Assembly (NCBI GenBank): GCA_041662445.1
Contig: JBAZSL010000003.1
Span: 55,174-119,173 of the forward strand
Source of the DNA: UASB124 sp041662445
Lineage (GTDB): Bacteria > Babelota > Babeliae > Babelales > RVW-14
Length of the DNA: 64,000 nucleotides
Direction of reading: 5' to 3'
The stretch's first letter is position 1. Each line of letters starts with the position of its first letter. A model generated the notes under the pieces. The model ran no database searches, had not been told where the DNA came from, and worked only from the letters and a program-made list of their open reading frames with translations. A program made the translations under genes and the position numbers. This document shows, piece by piece, positions 1 through 8,616 of this stretch.

Positions 1-313
1 GATGAAGGGTGTAGAGTGGCCAATTTAATTTGTCACCGAGGGTTCGTGTAATGCTGGGTCCAAAGTGCTCTTGATAATACGATTCATAAGAGGGATAGAG
101 AAAATTGTTGTTGTCCATCTCGATGAATTCATCAATGGTGCTGCCGTACTTCTGCAGATCCGTAATGGTGGCAAACCCTCTGGTGTGGTAGGGGCTGGGG
201 ATGAGCCAGATGATGAGAAAAATGCAGGCGGCGACAAGCGTGGCGATGCCAAGAGCTTTAAGCCATTGAAGGAGTTCGCTGAGTGTTTGATTATGTATTG
301 AAGCTTTTTTCAT
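1..313 (-). CDS. Membrane-anchored protein, N-terminal part only
   Basis: Unknown function; cut by the left edge, with about 104 codons visible. The ATG at 313 follows a GGAG ribosome site. Residues 19-41 form one strong membrane segment rich in I/L/A, and the rest appears extracytoplasmic (many Y, N and acidic residues, no further hydrophobic stretch). It starts 10 bases after the stop of the pLGIC-like gene on the same strand, so it is probably the third gene of that operon. It could be an accessory subunit of the receptor or unrelated. No domain is recognised in the visible part. Confidence 0.7.
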   Translation of the reverse strand, partial: MKKASIHNQTLSELLQWLKALGIATLVAACIFLIIWLIPSPYHTRGFATITDLQKYGSTIDEFIEMDNNNFLYPSYESYYQEHFGPSITRTLGDKLNWPLYTLH

Positions 314-323
314 GACAAACTCC

Positions 324-1445
324 TTACACCATGATGATGTACGTTACGACAAAAACAAAAACACTGACAAATACATAGTATGCGGCGGCGTTGATGCGCT
401 CGGTAATGCGTGGTGGTAGATAATCGAGGTCCGTTTCGGGTTGATCTGAACGCTTAATTTTTTCATGCTCTTCCAAAAAAAAGTAATGGCGTGAGAGGAG
501 TACGTGAAAAATGTAGATCAAGAACGCGAAGAGTAAAAAGAACGTAAAAATCTTATCGGTGAGGGTAAAGTATCCCACCGGTGGGCTCATCTGTTGAATG
601 ACGAAGCGATAGCCCAGAAGCGCCGTGATTGCCGTTAACCCTACGGTTGCCTTGCCATTATGGTTATTAAAACTCATGAGAAAACTGAAGAGCGCGAGCA
701 AGATGGCGGCGAAGAGGGGAACGAAGATGAGTAAAATTTTGTTGACACCTGCTTTTTGAAAATCGATGGTGAATACCGCTTTAGGGCTGAGCATTTCGCG
801 TTGTGGCGCATACTTATCAAACGAGAGCGCTGTGTAGCCTGAGACGCTGCGAAGTGCATGAACATCCCAGTCGGAGGTAAAGAGTCGGTCGGAGACGATA
901 AACGAAAGCGCTCCAAAACTGTCATCAAAGTACATTTCATTGGGTGATATAAAGTTGTTGGTGAGCACGATGGAGAGTCGGTGGTCTTCAAGCGGGAACC
1001 GATAAAAATTAATGTCAGTTTTTGTTTCAAACATAACATCGTATTGAACAAGCATTTTGCCGTTGTTGAGTGTTACGTAGGGGTCTGATTTGTGCAGAAT
1101 TTTACTATTCTCAAATGAAAATTGGTTGATGGTGTTGAGCATGATCTCGTTCTGATTGAACTCGAACCAGATCATGGCATTGACGACAAAGCTATTGGTA
1201 ATGAAGTTGAAGGTTGAAAAATTTCTGACGTAAAGGCCAACTTTAACGCGGCTTGCAAGATCTCTGAACTGCTTACGCATTTCAAAGCTAATCATTTTTA
1301 CATCAGGAATAGGGTCGTCGCTCCGGAACGTGCTCAGTGCGACGACGAACAGTCCGATGACGTAAAAAAAGAGCAACACAAAAACAAGAAATTTAACTTT
1401 GACTTCAAGAAGTGCGTAAAGTGGTCTTACATAACGTGCTTGCAT
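324..1445 (-). CDS. Pentameric ligand-gated ion channel-like (Cys-loop/pro-loop receptor family) protein
   Basis: 373 aa. Layout: an N-terminal membrane segment (about 19-40), an extracytoplasmic beta-rich region (about 45-232), then a four-helix C-terminal block (about 235-260, 266-287, 294-322, 350-372). Residues reading FYRFPLEDHRLSI match the family pro-loop pattern (FPxDxQxLxI). The second and third helices follow the bacterial GLIC pattern: a polar-faced helix, a Pro-rich turn (MSPPVGYFTLTD), a hydrophobic helix. The extra N-terminal helix is unusual, since GLIC-type channels have a cleaved signal peptide. It lies 25 bases downstream of a periplasmic type-I binding protein and is probably co-transcribed with it. 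Family assignment is from motif and topology only; the alternative is an unrelated four-helix membrane protein. Confidence 0.65.
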   Translation of the reverse strand: MQARYVRPLYALLEVKVKFLVFVLLFFYVIGLFVVALSTFRSDDPIPDVKMISFEMRKQFRDLASRVKVGLYVRNFSTFNFITNSFVVNAMIWFEFNQNEIMLNTINQFSFENSKILHKSDPYVTLNNGKMLVQYDVMFETKTDINFYRFPLEDHRLSIVLTNNFISPNEMYFDDSFGALSFIVSDRLFTSDWDVHALRSVSGYTALSFDKYAPQREMLSPKAVFTIDFQKAGVNKILLIFVPLFAAILLALFSFLMSFNNHNGKATVGLTAITALLGYRFVIQQMSPPVGYFTLTDKIFTFFLLFAFLIYIFHVLLSRHYFFLEEHEKIKRSDQPETDLDYLPPRITERINAAAYYVFVSVFVFVVTYIIMV

Positions 1446-1470
1446 ATGAGCACTCTTCTTTTTATATGGG

Positions 1471-2805
1471 TTAATGAGAATACGTTATCCATTCATGATG
1501 CAGCCCTGGATTGATCCACACAGCTGATGACAATGAGCGATCGGTGGCATCAAAGTTCAGGCGCAATCCTTTAAAATTTTCATTATGCAAAGATTCCAGC
1601 GATGTAATAAGTGCTGGAATGGTTATGGTGTTCCCGAGGGTGCCAAGACACTTATCCAATATCGCCATGGCAATGAAGGACTCAAAGTAGAACGGCGAAT
1701 CGTCATGTGACGTTAAAAAGCTCCGCATGGCGCGTCGATATTCCTCTGCAATCGGAAGCGTACTGCTTGACGCTTGAGGGACCACTGACGTGACGGCGAT
1801 ATCAAGGCCGCGAGATGTTTTGAGCAGATTTTGAATGACGCCGAGGTGCGAGAGTCCTAAAAAGAGGCAACCATTTAAGTTGGTATTAAGCGCATTGCTG
1901 ATGAAATTGTATGCCGGGCGTGGTTGGGCGAGAAAGATAACTGCGTTCGGTTCGGCATGCGCAATGGTTGTGAGTGCTTGTTCAATTTCTACCGTGCCCT
2001 GGGCGTACGGCGCGGTGATGACCGGTTTGATGGCAGAGCGGGCAAGTATTTTTTCCAATGATGCGAGTAAACTTTTTCCCCACACGCTTGATTCGTAAAG
2101 AATGGCGATTGATGTTTTGTGCTTGATGGTGAGGGCGTAGTGAGTGAGCGCTGCAAGCTCTTTTTCATACGATGGTCGGAAGTAAATAACGTTTGCAAGC
2201 TTTATATCACGCAGCTCCTGGTTGCCTTCGATGGGAAACAGTAGGCATAATTGCTTTTTTTTAAGTGCAGGCACAAGGGAGAAAAATGTATCAGGGCCCA
2301 AAAGGCCAAGGACGAGTGGCGATAGGGTAAGCATATCATTGATGGCTTCAAGTCCGGCATCGTCGGTGTCTTTATTATTTTTGATGTGCCGAATGATAAG
2401 ATGGCGTTCACCGGTGTCCGCCTCGGTCGTAAAGTGCTTAAACTCTTTAAGATAATTTTCGACGCCTGACAGTAGTTGTCGCCCGATAACGCTTTGGTCA
2501 CCTATGAGAGGGAATGAGGTGCAGAGGGGCACGATTATTTTGTGGCGCTCGTGTTGGATGGGGATGAGGGGGTACTGGGCGTGCGCGTCCGCTACGATGG
2601 CACAGGAGGCAAACAATATGATATGCAACAAAGGGTTGCGCGGAATTCGAAAATCCGCTCGTGGTGAGTATCCTCCGAAGCTCTGCGTAGGAGGATGTAT
2701 CGAACCATGAACACCATAAGAAGTTTTGAGTTCATCCTTCGATACATTTTGTCTCGCAAGCTCGCCAAAACACTCAGGACGAGCGGGGTAAAAACATTGA
2801 AACAT
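1471..2805 (-). CDS. Periplasmic type-I binding protein (Leu/Ile/Val-BP / ANF-receptor fold)
   Basis: 444 aa. The fold resembles branched-chain amino acid receptors (Peripla_BP_6): a first strand IIVPLCTSFPLIG, GLLGPDTFFSLVPAL, an inter-domain crossover near IYFRPSYEKE, then AILYESSVWGKSLL and AVIFLAQPRPAY. The ATG at 2805 is preferred over 2820 because GGGGAG sits five bases before it. A hydrophobic export signal ending AHAQ lies unusually far in, about residues 58-76. The intervening residues are encoded by a 132-bp palindromic repeat inserted in frame. No ABC permease or ATPase for this ligand is nearby; the next gene is the pLGIC-like channel, suggesting a sensory rather than transport role. 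The start is uncertain: a TTG just before the signal core could be the original one. Confidence 0.75.
   Translation of the reverse strand: MFQCFYPARPECFGELARQNVSKDELKTSYGVHGSIHPPTQSFGGYSPRADFRIPRNPLLHIILFASCAIVADAHAQYPLIPIQHERHKIIVPLCTSFPLIGDQSVIGRQLLSGVENYLKEFKHFTTEADTGERHLIIRHIKNNKDTDDAGLEAINDMLTLSPLVLGLLGPDTFFSLVPALKKKQLCLLFPIEGNQELRDIKLANVIYFRPSYEKELAALTHYALTIKHKTSIAILYESSVWGKSLLASLEKILARSAIKPVITAPYAQGTVEIEQALTTIAHAEPNAVIFLAQPRPAYNFISNALNTNLNGCLFLGLSHLGVIQNLLKTSRGLDIAVTSVVPQASSSTLPIAEEYRRAMRSFLTSHDDSPFYFESFIAMAILDKCLGTLGNTITIPALITSLESLHNENFKGLRLNFDATDRSLSSAVWINPGLHHEWITYSH
2655..2786. repeat. Palindromic dispersed repeat inserted in a coding region
   Basis: 132-bp element whose ends are inverted copies: CCGCTCGT at 2655 and ACGAGCGG at 2779, extending to 13 of 15 matching bases. 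A second inner inverted pair (TGTATCGAA / TTCGATACA) surrounds the centre. It stays open in the reading frame of the binding-protein gene, adding about 43 residues before its export signal. This is the behaviour of rickettsial palindromic elements; the family name is inferred, and no second full copy is visible here. Confidence 0.75.
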
Positions 2806-2882
2806 TGATACTCCCCGCATAAATTTCTTGAAATCTTTTGTAACTAAATCGCTGTTAGGATTTCAAGATTGGGGTAGGCGCG

Positions 2883-5147
2883 TCAATGCTTTGTCAAAAA
2901 GCTGGAAAGAATCTTTTTCTTGCCGCCTTTAAAGAGTGCGGTGATGTAGACATCGTCCTCGGGTGCCTTTTCAACATCGGTAATAATACCAACGCCAAAT
3001 TTGGCATGAAAGACGGTCTGATTTTTGGTCCATGCGCCGCGAGGCGTGGCGTGTGATGATGGTTGAGTCACTGCTGGCCCTGGGCGTGGGAGCTCCATTC
3101 GTGGCGGCGGCGTGAAGCGTGGCTGAAGCGGTGTCGTAACTCCGCGTGAGCACCATTGTTCGATTGCGGCATCTGCCGAAGAAAGGGTGTGGTTATCAAT
3201 AGTAATTGTTTGGAGCAACTCTTTGGGGATTTCATCAAGAAAGCGTGATGATGCCTGATCAACAATGTGCCCAAAGGTAAAGCGTGATAGCGCACTCGTG
3301 AGTACTAAATACTCTTGTGAGCGCGTCATGCCGACGTACATGAGGCGGCGTTCTTCTTCAAGACTTTCATTCGAGTTAAGTGATCGATTACTTGGCAAAA
3401 GACCTTCTTCAAGACCGGCCATAATGACGGTATTAAATTCCAGGCCCTTGGCGGCATGCAGCGTCATGAGGGGAACAAAGTCATCGGCGTTATCGGCGTC
3501 GACTTTTTCCTGTAAGAGTGAAACTTCATGGAGAAAGGTTTCAACACTTTGGCCTTTTTGTTCACTCACCACAATAGCCTGTGCCAATTCCTGTACGTTT
3601 TCAATTTTTGCCTGTGATTCTTGGGGCTCATATGCTGTGGCAAGATAACTGATGTAATCAGTGCGTTCTAAGATAAGATCGAGTGCGGCGCGTGGTGATG
3701 AGCCGGCATCAAGGCCCTCAAAAATTTTTAGAAAATCGGTAAGCGTTGTACGTTTTGCTGCGGGAATGGCTGATGACTGATCGGCGCAGATGCTCGTGAT
3801 CATTTGCGTAATATCGCAGAAGGGATTGTTTGCCCATGTTTGGAGCAGCAGATCTTCAGTCTTTTCACCCAAGCCGCGTGCCGGTGTATTAATAACGCGC
3901 ATAAAACTTATCTTGTCATAGGGATTTGCCACAAGGCGGAGGTAGGCAAGAAGATCTTTAATTTCTTTGCGTTCGTAAAACCGAATGCCCCCAATAATGC
4001 GATACGGAATGGCGCGGTGAATGAGCGCTTCTTCAATTGTGCGTGATTGAAAGTGGGTGCGATACAGAACCGCCAACGAACCATGTGTGCGTTTTGCACG
4101 TTGCTGGGTAATGAGCGCGGCAATAATAGTAGCTTCTTGATCACCTGTTTGGCAGGCAACGTGAAGGATACGATGCTTGGCCTCGCGTGTTGACCACAAC
4201 GCTTTGGGGTTGCGCAACTTGTTGTGTTCAATGACGTTATTAGCAGCTTTTAAAATTGGTTGTACCGAGCGGTAATTTTGCTCAATGCGCACCATCGTTA
4301 CTGGTGCAAAATCGTTGGTAAAGGTGAGCATGTTGGCAACGGTTGCCCCACGCCATGAATAAATTGATTGATCTTCGTCGCCGACGGCGCACATAGAATC
4401 AAGCGTAAATTTTTTTGCAGCATCACGTGCCAGATTGAGAAGAAGGTGATGTTGAACGTGGCTAGTGTCTTGGTATTCATCAACCAAAATGTGCCGTACG
4501 TTTTTTTGCATCTGTTCTCTAAATGCCGCGTTTGTTTGCAGCGACTTGAGTATCCAGACAATCAAATCGTCAAAATCTAAGCAGTGTGATTGGTTCTTCT
4601 CGTTTTCATATTCAAAGTAAACATCACGTACGATTGATGATGGCCACGGTTCGCTGACGCTTGTGTGCTGGGCAAGGCCATTTTTATAGTTTGATATAAA
4701 ATGTGCCAAGTGGTTGGGTGTCATGTATTTATTGAGGGCATACTTTTTGCAAATCTTTTTAAGCAGATCAACTTGATCATCGGCATCAAGAATTGAAAAC
4801 CGTGGGAAGGGTAACAGGTGCGGATTGGCGCGCAGAAGAAGTAAGCAGTACGAATGGAACGTGCCGATAAAAGGTGTCTGGTAGTGTGACTGAAATGTTT
4901 TAACGAGGCGTTCGCGCATTTCACCAGCTGCTTTGTTGGTAAACGTCAATGCAACAATCGAGGTTGCGGGAACATTATGGTTAAGTACTAGGTGCGCAAT
5001 GCGCGAGGTGATGACGCGTGTTTTACCCGATCCTGCTCCTGCAATAACAAGCAGCGCCCCCGTGTTCTGTTCAACGGCAGCACGTTGGGTTTCATTAAGT
5101 TCGGTGGAAAGAAAATTATTAAATGTTTGTCGTAGCTGCGCGTCCAT
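2883..5147 (-). CDS. pcrA: UvrD/PcrA-family superfamily-1 DNA helicase
   Basis: 754 aa, the usual length for UvrD/PcrA/Rep 3'-5' helicases of nucleotide-excision and recombination repair. All SF1 motifs are visible: Walker A GAGSGKT (about 37-43), DEYQDTS (Walker B), VGDEDQSIYSWRGA (III), the motif IV region VRIEQNYRS, TLHAAKGLEF (V) and YVGMTR (VI). The last ~45 residues (FHAKFGVGIITDV...) match the C-terminal Tudor-like RNA-polymerase-binding domain of PcrA. The ATG at 5147 lies inside the end of the cytidine deaminase gene (29-base overlap), so the two are probably translationally coupled. pcrA and uvrD are hard to separate by sequence; pcrA is preferred for the C-terminal domain. Confidence 0.93.
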   Translation of the reverse strand: MDAQLRQTFNNFLSTELNETQRAAVEQNTGALLVIAGAGSGKTRVITSRIAHLVLNHNVPATSIVALTFTNKAAGEMRERLVKTFQSHYQTPFIGTFHSYCLLLLRANPHLLPFPRFSILDADDQVDLLKKICKKYALNKYMTPNHLAHFISNYKNGLAQHTSVSEPWPSSIVRDVYFEYENEKNQSHCLDFDDLIVWILKSLQTNAAFREQMQKNVRHILVDEYQDTSHVQHHLLLNLARDAAKKFTLDSMCAVGDEDQSIYSWRGATVANMLTFTNDFAPVTMVRIEQNYRSVQPILKAANNVIEHNKLRNPKALWSTREAKHRILHVACQTGDQEATIIAALITQQRAKRTHGSLAVLYRTHFQSRTIEEALIHRAIPYRIIGGIRFYERKEIKDLLAYLRLVANPYDKISFMRVINTPARGLGEKTEDLLLQTWANNPFCDITQMITSICADQSSAIPAAKRTTLTDFLKIFEGLDAGSSPRAALDLILERTDYISYLATAYEPQESQAKIENVQELAQAIVVSEQKGQSVETFLHEVSLLQEKVDADNADDFVPLMTLHAAKGLEFNTVIMAGLEEGLLPSNRSLNSNESLEEERRLMYVGMTRSQEYLVLTSALSRFTFGHIVDQASSRFLDEIPKELLQTITIDNHTLSSADAAIEQWCSRGVTTPLQPRFTPPPRMELPRPGPAVTQPSSHATPRGAWTKNQTVFHAKFGVGIITDVEKAPEDDVYITALFKGGKKKILSSFLTKH

Positions 5148-5682
5148 ATTCTATGCCCAATTGTTCAGGTCCAAAACACATCGGAAGAAAGTCGCGTATG
5201 GTGGCAACAAGCACATCACCATGCGGTGTAAGTGAAAGAATTTTAACGTTACCATCACCAAAGCAATTTTCCCATATAATTTGACGACAGTGGCCGCATG
5301 GGAGTGTTGCTTGCTCAGGGTGAGCGAGGGATGTTGTTGGTGCGTGAAGGCGTGGCGTTGGGGTATGAGATTCCGGGCCACCCGCTATTGCAATGATGTC
5401 AATTTTAGTGGGACCCCAGTGAGCAACCATGGTATCAATAGCATTTTGTTCAGCGTGTGTTGTCTGCGAATAGCTGCAGCGTTCAACATTACAGCCGGTA
5501 TGCAGCGTGCCTTTACTGCATCGCAAGGCGGCACCGACAAGATAATGCGAATACGGTGCTTGAGCATTACGGCGCACGTTGATGGCGGCATGTATAAGTT
5601 CCTGTTCTTGTGGCAAGAGATCAGAAAAATTGTAGAGTGATGCCGTGGTGGTATATGAAAATTTTTTTGTTGCTGTGGCCAT
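5119..5682 (-). CDS. cdd: Cytidine deaminase
   Basis: 187 aa from the ATG at 5682; a TTG four codons upstream is a weaker alternative. It hydrolyses cytidine/deoxycytidine to (deoxy)uridine in pyrimidine salvage. Zinc-site motifs are intact: HAE at 76-78, the catalytic Glu being E78, and PCGHC at 128-132. An insertion rich in Pro, Thr and His (about 104-123) lies between the two motifs, making it longer than the usual 130-residue homotetrameric enzymes. The first zinc ligand is His, as in the E. coli dimeric type, rather than Cys. It overlaps the helicase start by 29 bases. Salvage enzymes fit a host-dependent lifestyle. Confidence 0.9.
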   Translation of the reverse strand: MATATKKFSYTTTASLYNFSDLLPQEQELIHAAINVRRNAQAPYSHYLVGAALRCSKGTLHTGCNVERCSYSQTTHAEQNAIDTMVAHWGPTKIDIIAIAGGPESHTPTPRLHAPTTSLAHPEQATLPCGHCRQIIWENCFGDGNVKILSLTPHGDVLVATIRDFLPMCFGPEQLGIEYGRAATTNI

Positions 5683-5755
5683 ACATTGTTCCAAAATTAG
5701 AGCCTAAAAAATGTGAGGCTCTAAGTAAAACAAATTCCGAAGAAAAAACCAGCGT

Positions 5756-7051
5756 CTATTCGACAATTGTTTTGGAATCAAGAAGTCGTTGGTTGGCCAC
5801 GCCGACGAACAGTGCAATAAAGATCCAGCAACCGACAACACCAAGTGAGAAAATTGAACTATACAAAATGGCATGTGTGGTTGGCGCAAAAAGCGCATTG
5901 GCTCCAGATCCAACAACTTTGGTGAGACGCCTTCCAAAGCCATCGATCCAGCTTTTTGTTTTAAAGCGAACATCGGTACTTGTGGGAATATACAAAATTT
6001 CTTTAATCGGCGAATTGAACGCGTAACTTACGCCTTTCATGATGACAATTGATCCAAACATAACCCACAATGATGGTTTGATGCAGACGGTGATAATGAC
6101 GGCTGCGGTGATGAGTGGATACAACAAGAGACTTGCTTTGATACCGAGCGATCGGATAATGACGCTCGTGCCGATAAGTGAAATAAACAATGATAAAACA
6201 TTAACACTTTGAAGATATACACCGAGAAACTCAATAACGTTTTCAGTTGAATGGTACACTTCATCAGCGCCTAAGATCAGATTGTATTCAATAATACTTC
6301 CTACAACTTCTCCGAGTGTTGCAACTGCCATAATTCCCATGAGATAAGGCCGCGTGAGAAGAAGTTTGGGCCCTTCAAAGACACCCGTGACCTTTTTTTC
6401 GGTAAGACGTGCTGTTGGTGGTGTGGTGACTGCGGTGAAAATACGTACGAGTACCGCAATGGCAAGAATGGCGAGAATGGCGATAACAAAAAGAAAAGGA
6501 ATACCTAGCGTTGTTGCGCGTTTGACAAGCTCTGGTCCTGCAATTGAGCCAAGCTGCGATCCGGCAACGATGAGAGGATACCCGCGTTCTGCTGATGTTA
6601 CGTTGGTAATGCTGACAACAAATGACCAAAAGAGCGTGAAGAAAAGAGCGTTAAAACTTTCGACAGTGATGTAGAGAATCCAACCGATAAGACGCGTTTT
6701 ATCAAGGCTGGTATTTGAAAGCCCAATGGCCGGAAGTGAGAGCGTATATGCAATGGCAATGAACGAGAGTGCGTATCCTATGCTCAGCGCGTAAAATAGT
6801 TGATGCTTAGGGAATAAGTCGATGAGTTTATTGTAGCCAAGCAAAATGGGGATAAAAACAAGAAACGATACAATTTTAGCTTGTGGCAGATAAAGCTTGC
6901 CTACGGTGTGAATAAAAATTGCTTCCTTGAGAGGATGCAATAGTGAATAGGCACTGGTAATACACAACAATATAAGCGTGAGGAGGGTGAAGGTTTTAAT
7001 CTCTTCGCGTTTAATATGTCCCCACAATACCGACCACAATTTTTTGAGCAC
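5756..7051 (-). CDS. ATP/ADP (nucleotide) translocase, paralogue 1
   Basis: 431 aa, GTG start at 7051 after GAGAGG. It belongs to the Tlc/NTT family of plastids, Chlamydiae and Rickettsiae, which exchanges host ATP for bacterial ADP across the inner membrane. Family landmarks: a cytoplasmic N-terminus (WGHIKREEIKTFTLL), SAYSLLHPLKEAIFIH, and near the C-terminus a block PIKEILYIPTSTDVRFKTKSW followed by FGRRLTK. About 11-12 hydrophobic segments are visible. At ~430 residues it is shorter than the ~500-residue chlamydial proteins. It lies 72 bases after the stop of the next paralogue with a terminator between, so it needs its own promoter or read-through. Confidence 0.92.
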   Translation of the reverse strand: MLKKLWSVLWGHIKREEIKTFTLLTLILLCITSAYSLLHPLKEAIFIHTVGKLYLPQAKIVSFLVFIPILLGYNKLIDLFPKHQLFYALSIGYALSFIAIAYTLSLPAIGLSNTSLDKTRLIGWILYITVESFNALFFTLFWSFVVSITNVTSAERGYPLIVAGSQLGSIAGPELVKRATTLGIPFLFVIAILAILAIAVLVRIFTAVTTPPTARLTEKKVTGVFEGPKLLLTRPYLMGIMAVATLGEVVGSIIEYNLILGADEVYHSTENVIEFLGVYLQSVNVLSLFISLIGTSVIIRSLGIKASLLLYPLITAAVIITVCIKPSLWVMFGSIVIMKGVSYAFNSPIKEILYIPTSTDVRFKTKSWIDGFGRRLTKVVGSGANALFAPTTHAILYSSIFSLGVVGCWIFIALFVGVANQRLLDSKTIVE

Positions 7052-7070
7052 GTTAGCCTCTCGAAATAAA

Positions 7071-7100
7071 AAAGGGTTGGCCGTAAAAAGCCAACCCTTT
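7071..7100 (-). terminator. Rho-independent terminator after translocase 2
   Basis: Perfect 11-bp stem AAAGGGTTGGC (7071-7081) / GCCAACCCTTT (7090-7100). On the minus strand it is followed by T-rich sequence, so it ends transcription of the 7124-8422 gene. Confidence 0.85.
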
Positions 7101-7123
7101 ATACAGCGTATTTAATGTCGAAT

Positions 7124-8422
7124 TTATTGAATAATTGATCCGTCTTGAATCAACTTTTCATTCTTACGACCGACATACATGGCGATGACAATCCATACAC
7201 CAACAATACCAAGTGAAATGATTGAACCATAGAACATAAGGTCAGCCATATTGGTAAAAATTGCGTTGATGCCTGAACCTGCAGCCTTGGAAGAACGGCC
7301 ACCAAACACGTCAATCCAGCCTTTGGCTTTAAACTTAACGTCTTTGCTGGTTGGAATGTACATGATTTCTTTGCAAGGGTTGTTTAATGCATAGCTTAAA
7401 CCTTTAATGGCAACCATGGCACCAAACAATGTCCAGAGTGATGGGTTAAAGAAAACGTAGCAAACAGCAGCGCCGATAGTTATAGGGAAGGCTACCATGC
7501 AGAAGGTCAAACCAAAACGACGGATGAAAAAGCTTGTTCCTACCAAGGCGAAAACCAAGGAAAGAAGGTTGGCGCTTTGTCCAAACGTTCCGAGGAATTG
7601 GGTAACTTTTTCTACTGATTGATACGTTTCATCGGCGATGAATTTCATTTGGTAGTCAAGAACGGTACCAATGACTTCGTACAAGGTTGCAACGCCCAAG
7701 ATGCCCAGAAGATATGGTTGGCTGAGCAAGAGGCGGAGACCTTCGATAGGACCAGTTGCTTTTTTATCTTCGCGATGCTCAACAGCGGCTGCTGGGTGTG
7801 CTTTGACGAAGAAATAAATAAGAACAGGAACCATGAAGATACCGACAGCAACAACTTTTGCCAACATGGTCATGCCGATGTATTCAGCATAGGTTGCAAT
7901 TGTTGGGCCGAGGATCGAACCAAATTGTGCGCCGGCAATAATCAAGCCGTAGCCGCGTTTGGCTGATGCGGTATCAGTGGTGCTGGCAACAAAGGACCAA
8001 AACAGTGCAGGAACCAGGGAACCAAAGCTTTCAATGCCAAGGTAAATAACCCAGCCGAGTAAGCGTGATTTGCTTGGTACGGTGTTGGCAAGACCAATGG
8101 TTGGATGTGCAAGGAAGTACGAAAGCACAAGAAAAAATACTGAATAGAAAGAACAAATAACATAAAACAGCTTGTGCTTGGCCACCATGTCGACGAGTTT
8201 GGAGTAGACCAAAATCAACGGAATAATGAAGAGCACTGATGCCATTTTTGCATAGGGAATATAAAGTTTGCCAACGATTTTCAGGAAAAGTGCATCTTTG
8301 AGTGGACGCATCAACCAATATGTTCCGATGGCAAAGAAGAATGTTAACGAGAGCATACCGAATTTCTTGACCTCTTCCTTAGTCAAGTTTCCCCACAACG
8401 CGCGGGCTAAATTACCTAGCAT
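7124..8422 (-). CDS. ATP/ADP (nucleotide) translocase, paralogue 2
   Basis: 432 aa, ATG at 8422 behind a strong AGGAGG. Same family and layout as the neighbouring gene: N-terminal WGNLTKEEVKKFGMLS, GTYWLMRPLKDALFLK, and the C-terminal block PCKEIMYIPTSKDVKFKAKGW then FGGRSSKAAGSG. It has its own clear promoter and terminator, so it is a single-gene unit and may be the most highly expressed of the three paralogues (inferred from the strong ribosome site and promoter). Substrate cannot be decided from sequence: family members exchange ATP/ADP, import NTPs by proton symport, or carry other nucleotides. Confidence 0.93.
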   Translation of the reverse strand: MLGNLARALWGNLTKEEVKKFGMLSLTFFFAIGTYWLMRPLKDALFLKIVGKLYIPYAKMASVLFIIPLILVYSKLVDMVAKHKLFYVICSFYSVFFLVLSYFLAHPTIGLANTVPSKSRLLGWVIYLGIESFGSLVPALFWSFVASTTDTASAKRGYGLIIAGAQFGSILGPTIATYAEYIGMTMLAKVVAVGIFMVPVLIYFFVKAHPAAAVEHREDKKATGPIEGLRLLLSQPYLLGILGVATLYEVIGTVLDYQMKFIADETYQSVEKVTQFLGTFGQSANLLSLVFALVGTSFFIRRFGLTFCMVAFPITIGAAVCYVFFNPSLWTLFGAMVAIKGLSYALNNPCKEIMYIPTSKDVKFKAKGWIDVFGGRSSKAAGSGINAIFTNMADLMFYGSIISLGIVGVWIVIAMYVGRKNEKLIQDGSIIQ

Positions 8423-8480
8423 AAAATCCTCCTAGAAATGTTTATTAATACGCTGAAAACTCGCGATCGAAAGCTTGTTT

Positions 8481-8508
8481 ATTATAGCAAAAACAGTAGA
8501 TAAACCAA
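8481..8508 (-). promoter_or_regulatory. Sigma70-type promoter of translocase 2
   Basis: On the minus strand TTGGTT (8508-8503), a 16-base spacer, then a perfect TATAAT (8486-8481). The start codon at 8422 lies about 50 bases downstream of the expected transcription start. Confidence 0.7.
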
Positions 8509-8616
8509 CTTCTTTCCACGTTGCGTGCAAAAAATAGGCTTAAAAACTTGTTTTTGTAATAAAATAGTCGGTTTTCTGCGTATTTTAAAATCGTTGAAAA
8601 GTGCTCTTTTTTATAT

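Noticed and set aside
65..301. 78-codon plus-strand frame
   Set aside because: Opposite the membrane-anchored gene at the left edge, whose start has a proper GGAG and which continues the minus-strand operon.
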